This document shows, in pieces, positions 1 to 8,482 of a stretch of 35,133 nucleotides of DNA; the stretch's first letter is position 1; each line of letters starts with the position of its first letter. The notes below the pieces were generated by a model. It made no database searches and was not told the DNA's origin. It saw only the letters and a program-made list of their open reading frames with translations. The stretch is from positions 1-35,133 of the forward strand of contig JAAZXA010000073.1 in the NCBI GenBank assembly GCA_014240385.1, written 5' to 3'. This DNA is from Methanobacteriota archaeon (GTDB taxonomy: Archaea; Thermoplasmatota; Poseidoniia; Poseidoniales; Poseidoniaceae). A program made the position numbers and the translations under genes.

Positions 1-45
1 AGTGTCGACGTTTAGAGTGCAAACCAAATATCGAGGTTATTACTT

Positions 46-891
46 TCAGGACTGCGTAATACAATATGAACAAGAAATTCCAAGCACATAATCCTCATTC
101 TCTTGCTCCCCAACAGTCAATGGCTCCCTACAGGCAAAACAAACCTCTGTCCTAGTCTCATTCAACTGCGTATCAACAGCAACCCGTCTATCGAAGACGA
201 AACACTCTCCGTCCCAATAGTCGCCACCTGCATGCTCAAAATATCCAAGAATACCACCTTGCAATTGGCGCACATCTTTGAAGCCCTCTTCCAACATGAC
301 AACACTGGCCTTCTCGCAGCGAACTCCGCCTGTGCAAAACATCACGACTGGTTTTTCCTTGTCTAAGTTACAATCTTTCACCGCTTGAGGAAATGCTCGA
401 AACGATTCGATTTCAAAATCAATAGCATCTTCAAAAGTACCCAAACGGATTTCGTAATCGTTCCTAGCATCGAGAATTGTGATATCTTTGCCTTCATCCA
501 TCCATTGCTTAAATTCGGTTGGAGTAATATTCTCGCCGGTAAATTCTGCTGGCTTGACTTCATCGACTCCCATGCTGATGATCTCTTTCTTCAAGCGAAC
601 ATTCATTTTCCTGAATGCACAATCTGTACTGTAGGAAACTTTCTGAGCCATGCCAGCAAAACGCTCATCCTTTTCGATATATTCTGTGAAGCCATCAACT
701 GCCTCTTGACTGCCCGATAGAAAGAAATTGATTCCTTCTGTACTGAGCAGAATTGTTCCCAGTAAGCCGAGTTCCCCACAGACATCTCTGAAGGGTTGAC
801 GTAAGGCATCCCTATCGGGTAAATCTACAAATCTGTAGCCGGCGGTATTGACATACTGCTTCGCCATCAAGGTGTGCGAAATTGCTCTCAT
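46..891 (-). CDS. trhO: tRNA uridine-34 hydroxylase (TrhO/YceA family, rhodanese domain)
   Basis: The 281-aa product matches the rhodanese-related UPF0176/TrhO family, which makes 5-hydroxyuridine at the wobble position (U34) of tRNAs in the cytoplasm. An N-terminal acylphosphatase-like region (about 1-100) precedes a rhodanese domain (about 125-225) that contains the active-site loop CTGGVRCEK. A C-terminal cysteine cluster (CFACREP, CSYC) is typical of the family. The ATG at 889-891 lies 10 nt after the nuoN stop, so the gene is probably the last one of the nuo operon. No strong ribosome site is visible before the ATG. The family assignment is firm. The activity in this organism is inferred, and the placement behind complex I genes is unusual. 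Confidence 0.88.
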   Translation of the reverse strand: MRAISHTLMAKQYVNTAGYRFVDLPDRDALRQPFRDVCGELGLLGTILLSTEGINFFLSGSQEAVDGFTEYIEKDERFAGMAQKVSYSTDCAFRKMNVRLKKEIISMGVDEVKPAEFTGENITPTEFKQWMDEGKDITILDARNDYEIRLGTFEDAIDFEIESFRAFPQAVKDCNLDKEKPVVMFCTGGVRCEKASVVMLEEGFKDVRQLQGGILGYFEHAGGDYWDGECFVFDRRVAVDTQLNETRTEVCFACREPLTVGEQENEDYVLGISCSYCITQS

Positions 892-901
892 TCTTCAATG
901 C

Positions 902-2686
902 TCAGGAGAGTGCAAAGAAAGATTCTGCCGCGTTATTACACAACACGATCAGATGGTCTCCCGCAACACCAAAGGCGACGGCACCCAATGCGCATGACCA
1001 GATAGCCAAACGTAGGAACCAAGCACGAGGCAAGGGCCTCCTGCGGTCGCTCTCTGCTTCTTCGAAGAACATGACAACTCCAATTCGAAGATAATAGAAT
1101 AATGAAATGGCGCTATTGATGAAGACTGCAAATGCCAGCCACCAGACCCAGTGTAGGTCGCCAAATGCTGTTATTCCCCCACTGGCAATCAATGAACCTG
1201 CATCGCCGGCTGCTACATTGACTATTCCAGCGATTAGCATGAATTTACTCATGAATCCAGCCAGTGGTGGTACGCCTGCCAATGCCAACATGAAGATGAA
1301 CATCGAGGCTGCAATAACTGGGTCTCTCCTTGCTAATCCAGATAGAGAGCCGCTACGGCTTGCTCCACCATCTAATTCTAACAGTGCTAATACGAGGAAA
1401 GCACCGAGTTTGAAGGTGACTAATACCACAAGGTGGAACATGATGGCGGTGACTACCCAGGTTGCCGCTTCTTCTGGGGCGCTGATGTGTCCCCATCTCC
1501 AAGCACCAACTGCGGTTAATGCTGCCATCATATAGCCAGCATGGGCAACTGAAGAGTAGGCTAACATTCGCTTTGGATTATCAGAGCCTAAGGCCGCAAT
1601 ATTACCCCAAGTCATAGTGATGACGGAAAGAGTAGCCAAGCAAATCAACCATGCAGCTGAGCCATCGCCTTCAGGAAGTGATATCAAAAGTAGAATACGC
1701 ATCAAGCCGATGAATCCCATCGCCTTCGATGCCGTAGCAAGAACTCCAGCAATAGGTGAAGAGGCCCCCGAATAAGCATCTGGAGCAGCAAAGTGGAATG
1801 GAACAGCACTAACCTTGAATCCGAATCCAACCAGCATCATTCCCAACGCAATATATGCTAAAGAATCAGCATTCTCAAAAGCCCTATCTAATCCTTGGAT
1901 GACAATAACGCCGCTATCTGCATAGAAGACGTGTGAAGAAACCTGTAAGTTCCCATGCCAAATGTAGAGTAATGACATACCGTAAAGTCCGATTGCCGAG
2001 GCTGTAGCACCGACGATGAAGTACTTGACACCACCTTCAGTACCAGCCTTACTCTCTTTGTGGAAGGCGACTAAGACATAAATTGCCAGACTTGCTAATT
2101 CAAGTCCAAGGAAAAGCATGAATAAATCTTGAGCCAATGCAACAATTGCCATTCCCAAACCTGACATCAGCAATAAGATGTGGAAGTCTACTTGACGGCG
2201 ATTGTTAATTAGTGCCTTGACTGAAAGGTTCTTGCTCGGCTTACTAGCAGGCATTCTCGAAATTGTTGCTACAGCAGCCAACATCAAGGCACCAAAGAAT
2301 AGAATCTCAAAGACTCTAGCAAATCCATCAACCTTTAGCAATACTATCATTTCAGATGATTCTCCCGAATATAGGATCCAACGCGTAGCATTTCCCATCA
2401 GGCTTGCAAGAGCAAGAATAGTCGCTATCAACAAGGTTGCGATAGAGATTATCGCAGGCATACGAGGGTCAGAAGTTGCCTTGAAGCGCTGTCCTCCAAA
2501 GAACCACGGAATCCTAATCTTTGTCATCGGTAGGCGGATTTTTGCCTTACCAAGATTTGGTATCACGATAAGGGCGATGATTCCCATCAACATGACGAAT
2601 TCTGGCATCAAAGCACTCAAAGTTTGGCCGTCGCTGAATAATTGGTGCCAAACCGCTTGGCTTCCCTCATTCACATGGCTTGTCAT
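902..2686 (-). CDS. nuoN: NADH-quinone oxidoreductase-like subunit N
   Basis: This is an antiporter-like membrane subunit of complex I, expected to carry one proton channel. The roughly 594-aa protein has about 14 hydrophobic segments and the proton_antipo_M pattern (LGLELASLAIYVLVAF, then KYFIVGATASAIGLYG, then VSAVPFHFAAPDAYSGA). The frame is open to a GTG at 2695, but the ATG at 2684-2686 is preferred. It sits six bases after a GGGGGTG ribosome site and one base after the nuoM stop, whereas the GTG lies inside that site. The N-terminal region between the first two membrane segments holds a basic stretch (about 45-70) longer than in many NuoN proteins. This is the last complex I subunit of the operon. 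Confidence 0.93.
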   Translation of the reverse strand: MTSHVNEGSQAVWHQLFSDGQTLSALMPEFVMLMGIIALIVIPNLGKAKIRLPMTKIRIPWFFGGQRFKATSDPRMPAIISIATLLIATILALASLMGNATRWILYSGESSEMIVLLKVDGFARVFEILFFGALMLAAVATISRMPASKPSKNLSVKALINNRRQVDFHILLLMSGLGMAIVALAQDLFMLFLGLELASLAIYVLVAFHKESKAGTEGGVKYFIVGATASAIGLYGMSLLYIWHGNLQVSSHVFYADSGVIVIQGLDRAFENADSLAYIALGMMLVGFGFKVSAVPFHFAAPDAYSGASSPIAGVLATASKAMGFIGLMRILLLISLPEGDGSAAWLICLATLSVITMTWGNIAALGSDNPKRMLAYSSVAHAGYMMAALTAVGAWRWGHISAPEEAATWVVTAIMFHLVVLVTFKLGAFLVLALLELDGGASRSGSLSGLARRDPVIAASMFIFMLALAGVPPLAGFMSKFMLIAGIVNVAAGDAGSLIASGGITAFGDLHWVWWLAFAVFINSAISLFYYLRIGVVMFFEEAESDRRRPLPRAWFLRLAIWSCALGAVAFGVAGDHLIVLCNNAAESFFALS

Positions 2687-2687
2687 C

Positions 2688-4433
2688 TCAGGCACCCCCT
2701 GCTACAAGGTTGAGTAAACCGCCCATACTGAAGTAGAAGTGGGAATTTGCATAGGCCGACATCATATCCCAAATAATCCATGGTAGAACTCCGAATAAGA
2801 CGATTAGAAGAGCCATCAATAGATTGCCTATATTCTCCCAAGGTGAGATATCTCTTGCATCTTCTGCTGCCATGCCTTCTGGTAAGACGACCTCTCCAGA
2901 GCCCTCGAAGATAGTACGCTGCATCGACCAGAGGTAGTACCCAGCGGTTATCGCTAGAACAAGTGCTGGAAGCAATACCCACCAACCAAAGGTCATCCAA
3001 ACTGCAACAAGGACTGTTATCTCAGCAACGAATCCTGCTAGCAATGGTAGGCCAAGGCTAGCCATCCATGAGAACATCATGTAGACTCCTAAGAATGGAC
3101 TGGCCTTTGCTAAGCCGCGAGTAGAACCAATCTCCAAAGTATGGTAATGATGCTTGAAAGAACCGCAGACCGAGAATAACATCGGCGAAATAATTCCATG
3201 AGCAAACATCATGAAAATAGCACCGGCAAAGCCGAGAGGTTGCATACTTGCAATTCCTAAGATTACGATTCCCATGTGTGAAACCGATGAATAAGCAACC
3301 ATCCGCTTCAGATTAGTCTGACCTAGACAAACGATTGAGCCGTAAACTAAACTGATCATCCCAATAGCCAACAGTAGATATTGATACTCAGCAAGAGCAT
3401 GTGGGAACAGGGTTAGAGGTAGGCGGAACATTCCGTAAGCACCCATTTTCAGCATGACACCAGCCAGCACCATCGAGCCGCTTGTTGGAGCCTGAACGTG
3501 AGCATCGGGAAGCCAGGTATGGAATGGAACTGCTGGCAGTTTTACCAAGAATCCAAGCATCAACATCAGGAAGAGTGCATTCTGCATACTCGAACCCAAC
3601 CAAACAGAACCATCATTGGCTGCCATTTGTGCGCTATTTGTCATATCTATCATGCTGAAAGTTCTACCAGTTAGGACTCCTCTATCGATGAGGTATTGGC
3701 TTGGGTCTTGAAGGAAGTAAAGAGTGACGATACCCAAGAGCATGATGACTGAGGCTGTAAAGGTGTAGAGGAAGAATTTCTGAGCCGCATAGCGTCTATC
3801 CTTCCCTCCCCACTTTAAGATAAGGAAGAACATTGGAATCAATGTTAATTCCCAAAAGACGTAGAACATGAACATGTCAAGTGCTACGAAAACACCGATT
3901 AGAGCACCCTCCATAAGTAATAACAGTGGGTGGTGATACCAACCTGAGTTTTCTTCCCAAGTAGTAATCATGGTTATGGGGATAATCAGAGTAGTCAACC
4001 ATAGCATCGGGAAGGAAAGGCCATCAAGGCCAACATGCCAAGAGATTCCTAGACTGTTTATCCAAGTGTACTCATGATTCATGTTATACTCATTGATTTT
4101 CAGACTAGTCCAATCTATGGAGCCCAACCAACCGAAGAATAAGGCGCTGCTAATAGTCAAGATGAAAAGGGAGAAACCAAGACTTGCTGCCTTTACTGGG
4201 AAGGCCATCTTTTCTTTCATGCCACGCGGTTGTTGACTTGCTAAGGCAAGGAGGATGATTGATGCGAGTATCGGGAAGGCTACCATTGGAATGGTTATCC
4301 AATCGATTTCCCCAACCGCTTCCTCAAAGAATAATGGGAAAGATAGTAGTAAGGCACCTGCTCCAACGACAAGAGTTGCCACAATGCTGAACTCTCGTTC
4401 AAATATTGCCTTTTTAGAACTGTTTTCTGACAT
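2688..4433 (-). CDS. nuoM: NADH-quinone oxidoreductase-like subunit M
   Basis: This is the second antiporter-like subunit of the complex I membrane arm (581 aa, about 14 membrane segments). Diagnostic stretches are FYVFWELTLIPMFFLI, which contains the conserved channel Glu, then FLVKLPAVPFHTWLPDAHVQAPTSGSM in two parts, and KRMVAYSSVSHMG. The ATG (4431-4433) directly abuts the nuoL stop codon. A GGGGGGTGG ribosome site ends five bases before it, inside the 3' end of nuoL, so translation is probably coupled. Length and motifs are normal for the family. Confidence 0.95.
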   Translation of the reverse strand: MSENSSKKAIFEREFSIVATLVVGAGALLLSFPLFFEEAVGEIDWITIPMVAFPILASIILLALASQQPRGMKEKMAFPVKAASLGFSLFILTISSALFFGWLGSIDWTSLKINEYNMNHEYTWINSLGISWHVGLDGLSFPMLWLTTLIIPITMITTWEENSGWYHHPLLLLMEGALIGVFVALDMFMFYVFWELTLIPMFFLILKWGGKDRRYAAQKFFLYTFTASVIMLLGIVTLYFLQDPSQYLIDRGVLTGRTFSMIDMTNSAQMAANDGSVWLGSSMQNALFLMLMLGFLVKLPAVPFHTWLPDAHVQAPTSGSMVLAGVMLKMGAYGMFRLPLTLFPHALAEYQYLLLAIGMISLVYGSIVCLGQTNLKRMVAYSSVSHMGIVILGIASMQPLGFAGAIFMMFAHGIISPMLFSVCGSFKHHYHTLEIGSTRGLAKASPFLGVYMMFSWMASLGLPLLAGFVAEITVLVAVWMTFGWWVLLPALVLAITAGYYLWSMQRTIFEGSGEVVLPEGMAAEDARDISPWENIGNLLMALLIVLFGVLPWIIWDMMSAYANSHFYFSMGGLLNLVAGGA

Positions 4434-6659
4434 TCAAGCCACCCCCCAGATGAGTAAGAATAGTGCTAATGTCCCAAGTGCTGCCATCATGATATAATCA
4501 CGAGCACTTCCAGTTGTTAGGCTGCGAATATTACGACTTGCTTCTTGACTTCCTGCCTCGATGCCCTTGATGACTCCGTCGATAATTCTACGGTCAAACC
4601 AGGCGGCTGCATAGGAAAATGGAACCACTATCTTGAGCATTAGTGCATCATACCACTGATCGAAATAAAGGCGATTTCTAAGGGCTGTGCTGAGGCCTGA
4701 TTCTGCCCAAATACTATTGTCAAACTTGTACGATGAGTTAATCTTTCCACTTAATACAACAATCCAAGCGATTGACCAGTGGGCTTTCTGTCCCTTAGCC
4801 AACTTACCACCATAGAGGGACATTGCATAGAATGGTCCAATTACCATCGAAAGCAAAATTGTCGTCCAAGTGATAATCAGAATAAATGGATCTATATGTC
4901 CATCAGAGCCCAAAGCAAAGAATGCATGGGTTATCTCGTGCCATAGATGACTTGGAGCATGAGAGAGACTGAGGTGAGTTGAATTTTCCCCCAACCAGCC
5001 TGCAAAATTTAGACCTGCAAAGAGGATTCCTCCAAGTGTCATAATAGTTAGAGTAACTAGGGGGATTGGGATGAATGGTGTTGTCTCTTCTACATTTGCA
5101 GCAACTTCAGTCTTTGGCTTGCCTGCAAAAGTCATGAACCACATCCTACTCATGTAGAAGCCAGTCATTCCTGCAGTTAGTAATACCAAGATTGCTGGGA
5201 TGATGAATAAGCCACCGCCGTCATACATGACTGCTTTCCATGCAGAGCCAACGATGCCTTCCTTAGACCAGAAACCGCCAATCAGTGGAATACCGATAAT
5301 CGAGGCTGAACCTACGGCCATTGCGATGGCTGTGATTGGCATACGAGATGCTAAGCCCCCCATATTGTCCATATCTTGAGCATCGAAGTGGTGATCATCA
5401 TCTTCATCATGTTCATCATCACCATGTTCTAAATGGTGGTGAGCATGATGCATTTCATGGATGACACTTCCACTAGCCATGAATAGCATTCCCTTGGCCA
5501 TGGCGTGATTGAAGAGATGGAACATCGAAGCACCAAAAGCAAAGAATGCTAATTCATCATGGCCGTTATTAACGAACCAAAGTGCGGCACCAAGTCCAGT
5601 AAAGATGTAGGCTAATTGGCTCATCGTCGAATATGCCAATACCTTCTTGATGTCCTTTTGAACAAAAGCTATCGCTGCTGCCATGAAGGCGGTAATTCCT
5701 CCAATCATCGCGATTAATAGGGCGACATCTCCTAATTCTCCCGCCATTGCAGGGGCTGCAAAGAATGGGAACATACGAGCCACCAAGTAGAGACCGGCAT
5801 TGACCATTGTTGCGGCGTGAATAAGAGCCGATACAGGAGTAGGTCCCTCCATCGCATCTGGAAGCCAAACATGCAAGGGGAATTGTGCCGACTTTCCAAC
5901 TGCTCCAATAAACATTAGAAGCAGCATTGCTTTGATTAGACCTGCATCTGCGGCGCCAATATTGGCTGCATTAAAGACCACTGCGAAATCCCAAGAGCCA
6001 AATTCAGCATGCATGATTAAAAGACCGACAAAGAGGAAAATATCTCCAACTCTGGTTGTCAAGAATGCCTTCTTTGCTGCATAGGATGCGCTTGGCCTCT
6101 CATAATAGAAGCCGATTAAGAGGTAGGAGCAAAGACCCATTATTTCCCAGAATATGAATAACCAAAGGAAATTATCTGCCAAAACCATTCCGAACATTCC
6201 AGCACAAAACAGAACGAATTCAGCATAAAATCTGTGATTTCTGTTTTCATTGATTTTATCGGTATTCATGTAGCCTAACGAGAATATACTAATCAGCAAA
6301 CAAAGGAAAGAAGCGACGAAAAGGAGCATTACTGAAACATGGTCCAGTTGCATTCCAAAGCCGAGTTCCTGTACTTTCATGTCACCATGTTCAGTGAATA
6401 ATTGGTAGGAAACCCAATTTCCAACATCTGTGACAACATCATCGCCACTACCTTCAGAAAAGGCAGAAACATGGCCTACTATTAGCCAAAGAGAGAGAAG
6501 GAAAACAATAGCCATGACCGCTGTTGCGATGGTGCCTCCTTCCTTCCAGAAGCCCTTCCATTTTGCATTACCATTGAATAATTGTCCCAAAAATAGGATT
6601 ACCGGCATTGCCAAAATAGGCAAAACAGGAATAAGAATTGCTAATTCATTTGCTTCCAT
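4434..6659 (-). CDS. nuoL: NADH-quinone oxidoreductase-like subunit L with His/Asp-rich loop
   Basis: This is the largest antiporter-like subunit (741 aa), containing FIFWEIMGLCSYLLIGF, KSAQFPLHVWLPDAMEGPTPVSALIHAATMV (split over the channel region) and KKVLAYSTMSQLAY. The open frame continues 30 codons upstream into nuoK. The ATG at 6657-6659 is chosen because TGAGGTGG, made from the nuoK stop plus the ribosome site, ends five bases before it, and MEANELAILIPVLPILAMP is the expected first membrane segment. Residues 401-428 form a loop with ten His and eleven acidic residues, at the place where relatives have a short IHAL..QD segment before MGGL. The C-terminal helix HL and the last membrane segment are present, so the protein is complete. 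Confidence 0.95.
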   Translation of the reverse strand: MEANELAILIPVLPILAMPVILFLGQLFNGNAKWKGFWKEGGTIATAVMAIVFLLSLWLIVGHVSAFSEGSGDDVVTDVGNWVSYQLFTEHGDMKVQELGFGMQLDHVSVMLLFVASFLCLLISIFSLGYMNTDKINENRNHRFYAEFVLFCAGMFGMVLADNFLWLFIFWEIMGLCSYLLIGFYYERPSASYAAKKAFLTTRVGDIFLFVGLLIMHAEFGSWDFAVVFNAANIGAADAGLIKAMLLLMFIGAVGKSAQFPLHVWLPDAMEGPTPVSALIHAATMVNAGLYLVARMFPFFAAPAMAGELGDVALLIAMIGGITAFMAAAIAFVQKDIKKVLAYSTMSQLAYIFTGLGAALWFVNNGHDELAFFAFGASMFHLFNHAMAKGMLFMASGSVIHEMHHAHHHLEHGDDEHDEDDDHHFDAQDMDNMGGLASRMPITAIAMAVGSASIIGIPLIGGFWSKEGIVGSAWKAVMYDGGGLFIIPAILVLLTAGMTGFYMSRMWFMTFAGKPKTEVAANVEETTPFIPIPLVTLTIMTLGGILFAGLNFAGWLGENSTHLSLSHAPSHLWHEITHAFFALGSDGHIDPFILIITWTTILLSMVIGPFYAMSLYGGKLAKGQKAHWSIAWIVVLSGKINSSYKFDNSIWAESGLSTALRNRLYFDQWYDALMLKIVVPFSYAAAWFDRRIIDGVIKGIEAGSQEASRNIRSLTTGSARDYIMMAALGTLALFLLIWGVA

Positions 6660-6669
6660 TATAACCACC

Positions 6670-6972
6670 TCAGTGTTTGAGTAACTTGACCTCATCAAGT
6701 GAAATCGTCTCATGTTGCGAGTACATTGCAAGGAAGATGGCCAAACCAATGGCTACTTCTGCTGCGGCAATGGCGATTGCGAAGGCTGTGTATACCCAGC
6801 CGGTGGCGTCTCCATGCTGAACTGCTCCAGCGATGAAATTTAGGTTAACTGCATTGAGAATTAACTCGATTGACATCAATACGATAATCGCATTCTTACG
6901 GGTGAAGGCACCCCAGAGGCCGATACAGAAAAGGAAGACTCCTAATCCAGCTACCCATGATGGATCTATCAT
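6670..6972 (-). CDS. nuoK: NADH-quinone oxidoreductase-like subunit K
   Basis: This is a 100-aa protein with three membrane helices, MrpC/NuoK-like. It contains LFCIGLWGAFTRKNAIIVLMSIELILNAVNLNF, which includes the conserved Glu of the SIELILNAVNL helix, and a second acidic helix AIAIAAAEVAIGLAI. The start ATG overlaps the nuoJ2 stop by one base (TAATG), and GGAGGTGA lies upstream as the ribosome site. Length and motifs are normal. Confidence 0.95.
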   Translation of the reverse strand: MIDPSWVAGLGVFLFCIGLWGAFTRKNAIIVLMSIELILNAVNLNFIAGAVQHGDATGWVYTAFAIAIAAAEVAIGLAIFLAMYSQHETISLDEVKLLKH

Positions 6973-7241
6973 TAGGCCTCACCTCCTTCTTCTAATTCCC
7001 ACAGAAGGTTGACCTTGCGCTCATCCCTAACCAAGTATGCTGCACCAACCATGGCCATTGCCAACAATGCACCAAGTACTAACAAACCAATGGCCCAATC
7101 GACAAGTATCATTTCTGCCATGCTCTCAGTAGTAGGGACGCTTGCATCTCCATCCCAAACACTACTGCCGGCGATAGCCTGCAATAATACGACGCCGAGA
7201 AAAACGATGCCCAAGCGGGTTAGGATACTAAGTAACTTCAC
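6972..7241 (-). CDS. nuoJ: NuoJ C-terminal half (split NuoJ, part 2)
   Basis: This 89-aa product has two hydrophobic segments (about 8-24 and 47-70) and corresponds to the C-terminal part of subunit J, including the last membrane helix (LLVLGALLAMAMVGAAYLVRDE in two parts). It starts with GTG at 7239-7241, which overlaps the stop of the upstream half by four bases (GTGA). A strong GGAGGAGG site lies seven bases before it, so separate initiation is designed in and this is not a simple frameshift error. Split nuoJ genes are known in halophilic archaea and some other euryarchaea. The two halves should assemble into the membrane arm together. Confidence 0.85.
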   Translation of the reverse strand: MKLLSILTRLGIVFLGVVLLQAIAGSSVWDGDASVPTTESMAEMILVDWAIGLLVLGALLAMAMVGAAYLVRDERKVNLLWELEEGGEA

Positions 7242-7516
7242 TCGAAATCCTCCTCCAATATTTGTCTCCTCGTCAGCATTATCCCGAATAGAACAACCAA
7301 CATGACGCTAGCCAAGTAGACAAGAATCTGAACTACAGCGAGGAATTCTGCCTCCATCAAGATGAATATTCCACCAACTGCCATGAAACAGAAAATCAGG
7401 TACATCATTGAGTGGGCTACTCTCTGGGCATGAACTAGACCGAGTGCCCCAAAAATTGCAATTCCAGCCAATAGGAAAAATGCCCCCATTTCGGCATATG
7501 AAGATGCGCTCTCCAT
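7238..7516 (-). CDS. nuoJ: NuoJ N-terminal half (split NuoJ, part 1)
   Basis: This is a 92-aa membrane protein with three helices. It carries the conserved NuoJ stretch ALGLVHAQRVAHSMMYLIF and the following EAEFLAVVQILVYLASVMLV, which is the pi-bulge-type third helix important for coupling in complex I. The open frame reaches a TTG at 7522, but the ATG at 7514-7516 has the better ribosome site, GGAGG seven bases upstream inside the end of nuoI. The 3' end overlaps part 2 by four bases. A single-chain NuoJ is usually about 165-185 aa, which matches the sum of the two halves. Confidence 0.9.
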   Translation of the reverse strand: MESASSYAEMGAFFLLAGIAIFGALGLVHAQRVAHSMMYLIFCFMAVGGIFILMEAEFLAVVQILVYLASVMLVVLFGIMLTRRQILEEDFE

Positions 7517-7518
7517 TC

Positions 7519-8478
7519 TCAAGCCTCCGCTTTCTTTGCTGCTCTAGCTGCTGCCTTCTCTCGCTTTTCTTTCTCGCGCTTTGCTCTATGTGCTAATTCT
7601 GCGTCAACTGCTTCTTGGTGTTCATTGACCAAAACGCGAGTTCGACTTGCATCAAACCAAAGGTCTTGGCGCGTAAATCCTGACATGCCGTCATATTCGT
7701 TGGTCATGAAGAAAGAAGTGAAACTGCAGGCTTCCATACATAAGCCACAGAACATGCAACGTCCCATATCGATTCGTCCACTGACTATTTGGTCATCAGC
7801 GACAAGTAAATCAGATTGCTCCATGACTTCTTCCATTCCTGAATCATTCCAGCGTACAGTGGCGCTGTCTCCAGATAGATCGATGACTTCGGCAAAACGG
7901 AATTCATCAACAGGTGCGTCATGGGCAGTTATTGGGTCACGCTCTGAGTGCTCATCGGCGATTCCTTCGATTTCAACTGCTGCATAACCTCCGACTTCCA
8001 ATTCTCCACCATAGCCAGAGTTTTCTCCTTCTGCACTATCGAGAACATCTACGCGTAGTTCAGTGGTCATGTGAAGACAATCGTTTGGACAAATCTTTAC
8101 ACATAATTTACAGGCGGTGCAAGTCTCCCAAATTACTCCTATTCTACCATTATAGTTACCTGGAACGAAGAGCCAAGGCTCCATGTCCTCAAGTCTTTCA
8201 TAAGGATACATAATAGTTACAGGGCGCCAAATGCTTGGCACCAAGGTTGAGGATTCGCGGTCAGCGCTATATTCCTGCTTGCCAACTTTATTCATTTTTG
8301 AGCCCTTTACTCGATTCATACTATCTGCGTCGAGCATTATTGCCTTCTTGTTGTGATAATTATTGGAGAATCTCTTTCCAATAATTGGGAAGGTTCTCAA
8401 TGCAGTTTTCAAAGTCATCCAAAATGGCTTGATAAAGAGGTTTCTGAAATTGGGCTTAGCGTGCTTGTGCATTGGCAT
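7519..8478 (-). CDS. nuoI: NADH-quinone oxidoreductase-like subunit I (two 4Fe-4S clusters) with acidic insertion
   Basis: This peripheral-arm ferredoxin subunit passes electrons to NuoB through clusters N6a and N6b. Two CxxCxxCxxxC motifs are visible, C120-C123-C126-C130 (CTACKLCVKICP) and C241-C244-C247-C251 (CMFCGLCMEACS). In usual NuoI the two motifs lie about 39 residues apart; here the distance is 121, so about 80 residues rich in Asp and Glu are inserted between them. The second motif ends CS instead of CP. The N-terminus (about 1-60) is also long and basic. Total length is 319 aa against about 160-180 in the family. The ATG at 8476-8478 follows the nuoH stop by four bases. The reading frame is continuous, so the insertion is real. 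Confidence 0.92.
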   Translation of the reverse strand: MPMHKHAKPNFRNLFIKPFWMTLKTALRTFPIIGKRFSNNYHNKKAIMLDADSMNRVKGSKMNKVGKQEYSADRESSTLVPSIWRPVTIMYPYERLEDMEPWLFVPGNYNGRIGVIWETCTACKLCVKICPNDCLHMTTELRVDVLDSAEGENSGYGGELEVGGYAAVEIEGIADEHSERDPITAHDAPVDEFRFAEVIDLSGDSATVRWNDSGMEEVMEQSDLLVADDQIVSGRIDMGRCMFCGLCMEACSFTSFFMTNEYDGMSGFTRQDLWFDASRTRVLVNEHQEAVDAELAHRAKREKEKREKAAARAAKKAEA

Positions 8479-8482
8479 ATTC

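Noticed and set aside
4434-6749. NuoL starting at 6749 (771 aa)
   Set aside because: The first 30 codons overlap nuoK, and a ribosome site plus ATG at 6659 fits the family N-terminus.
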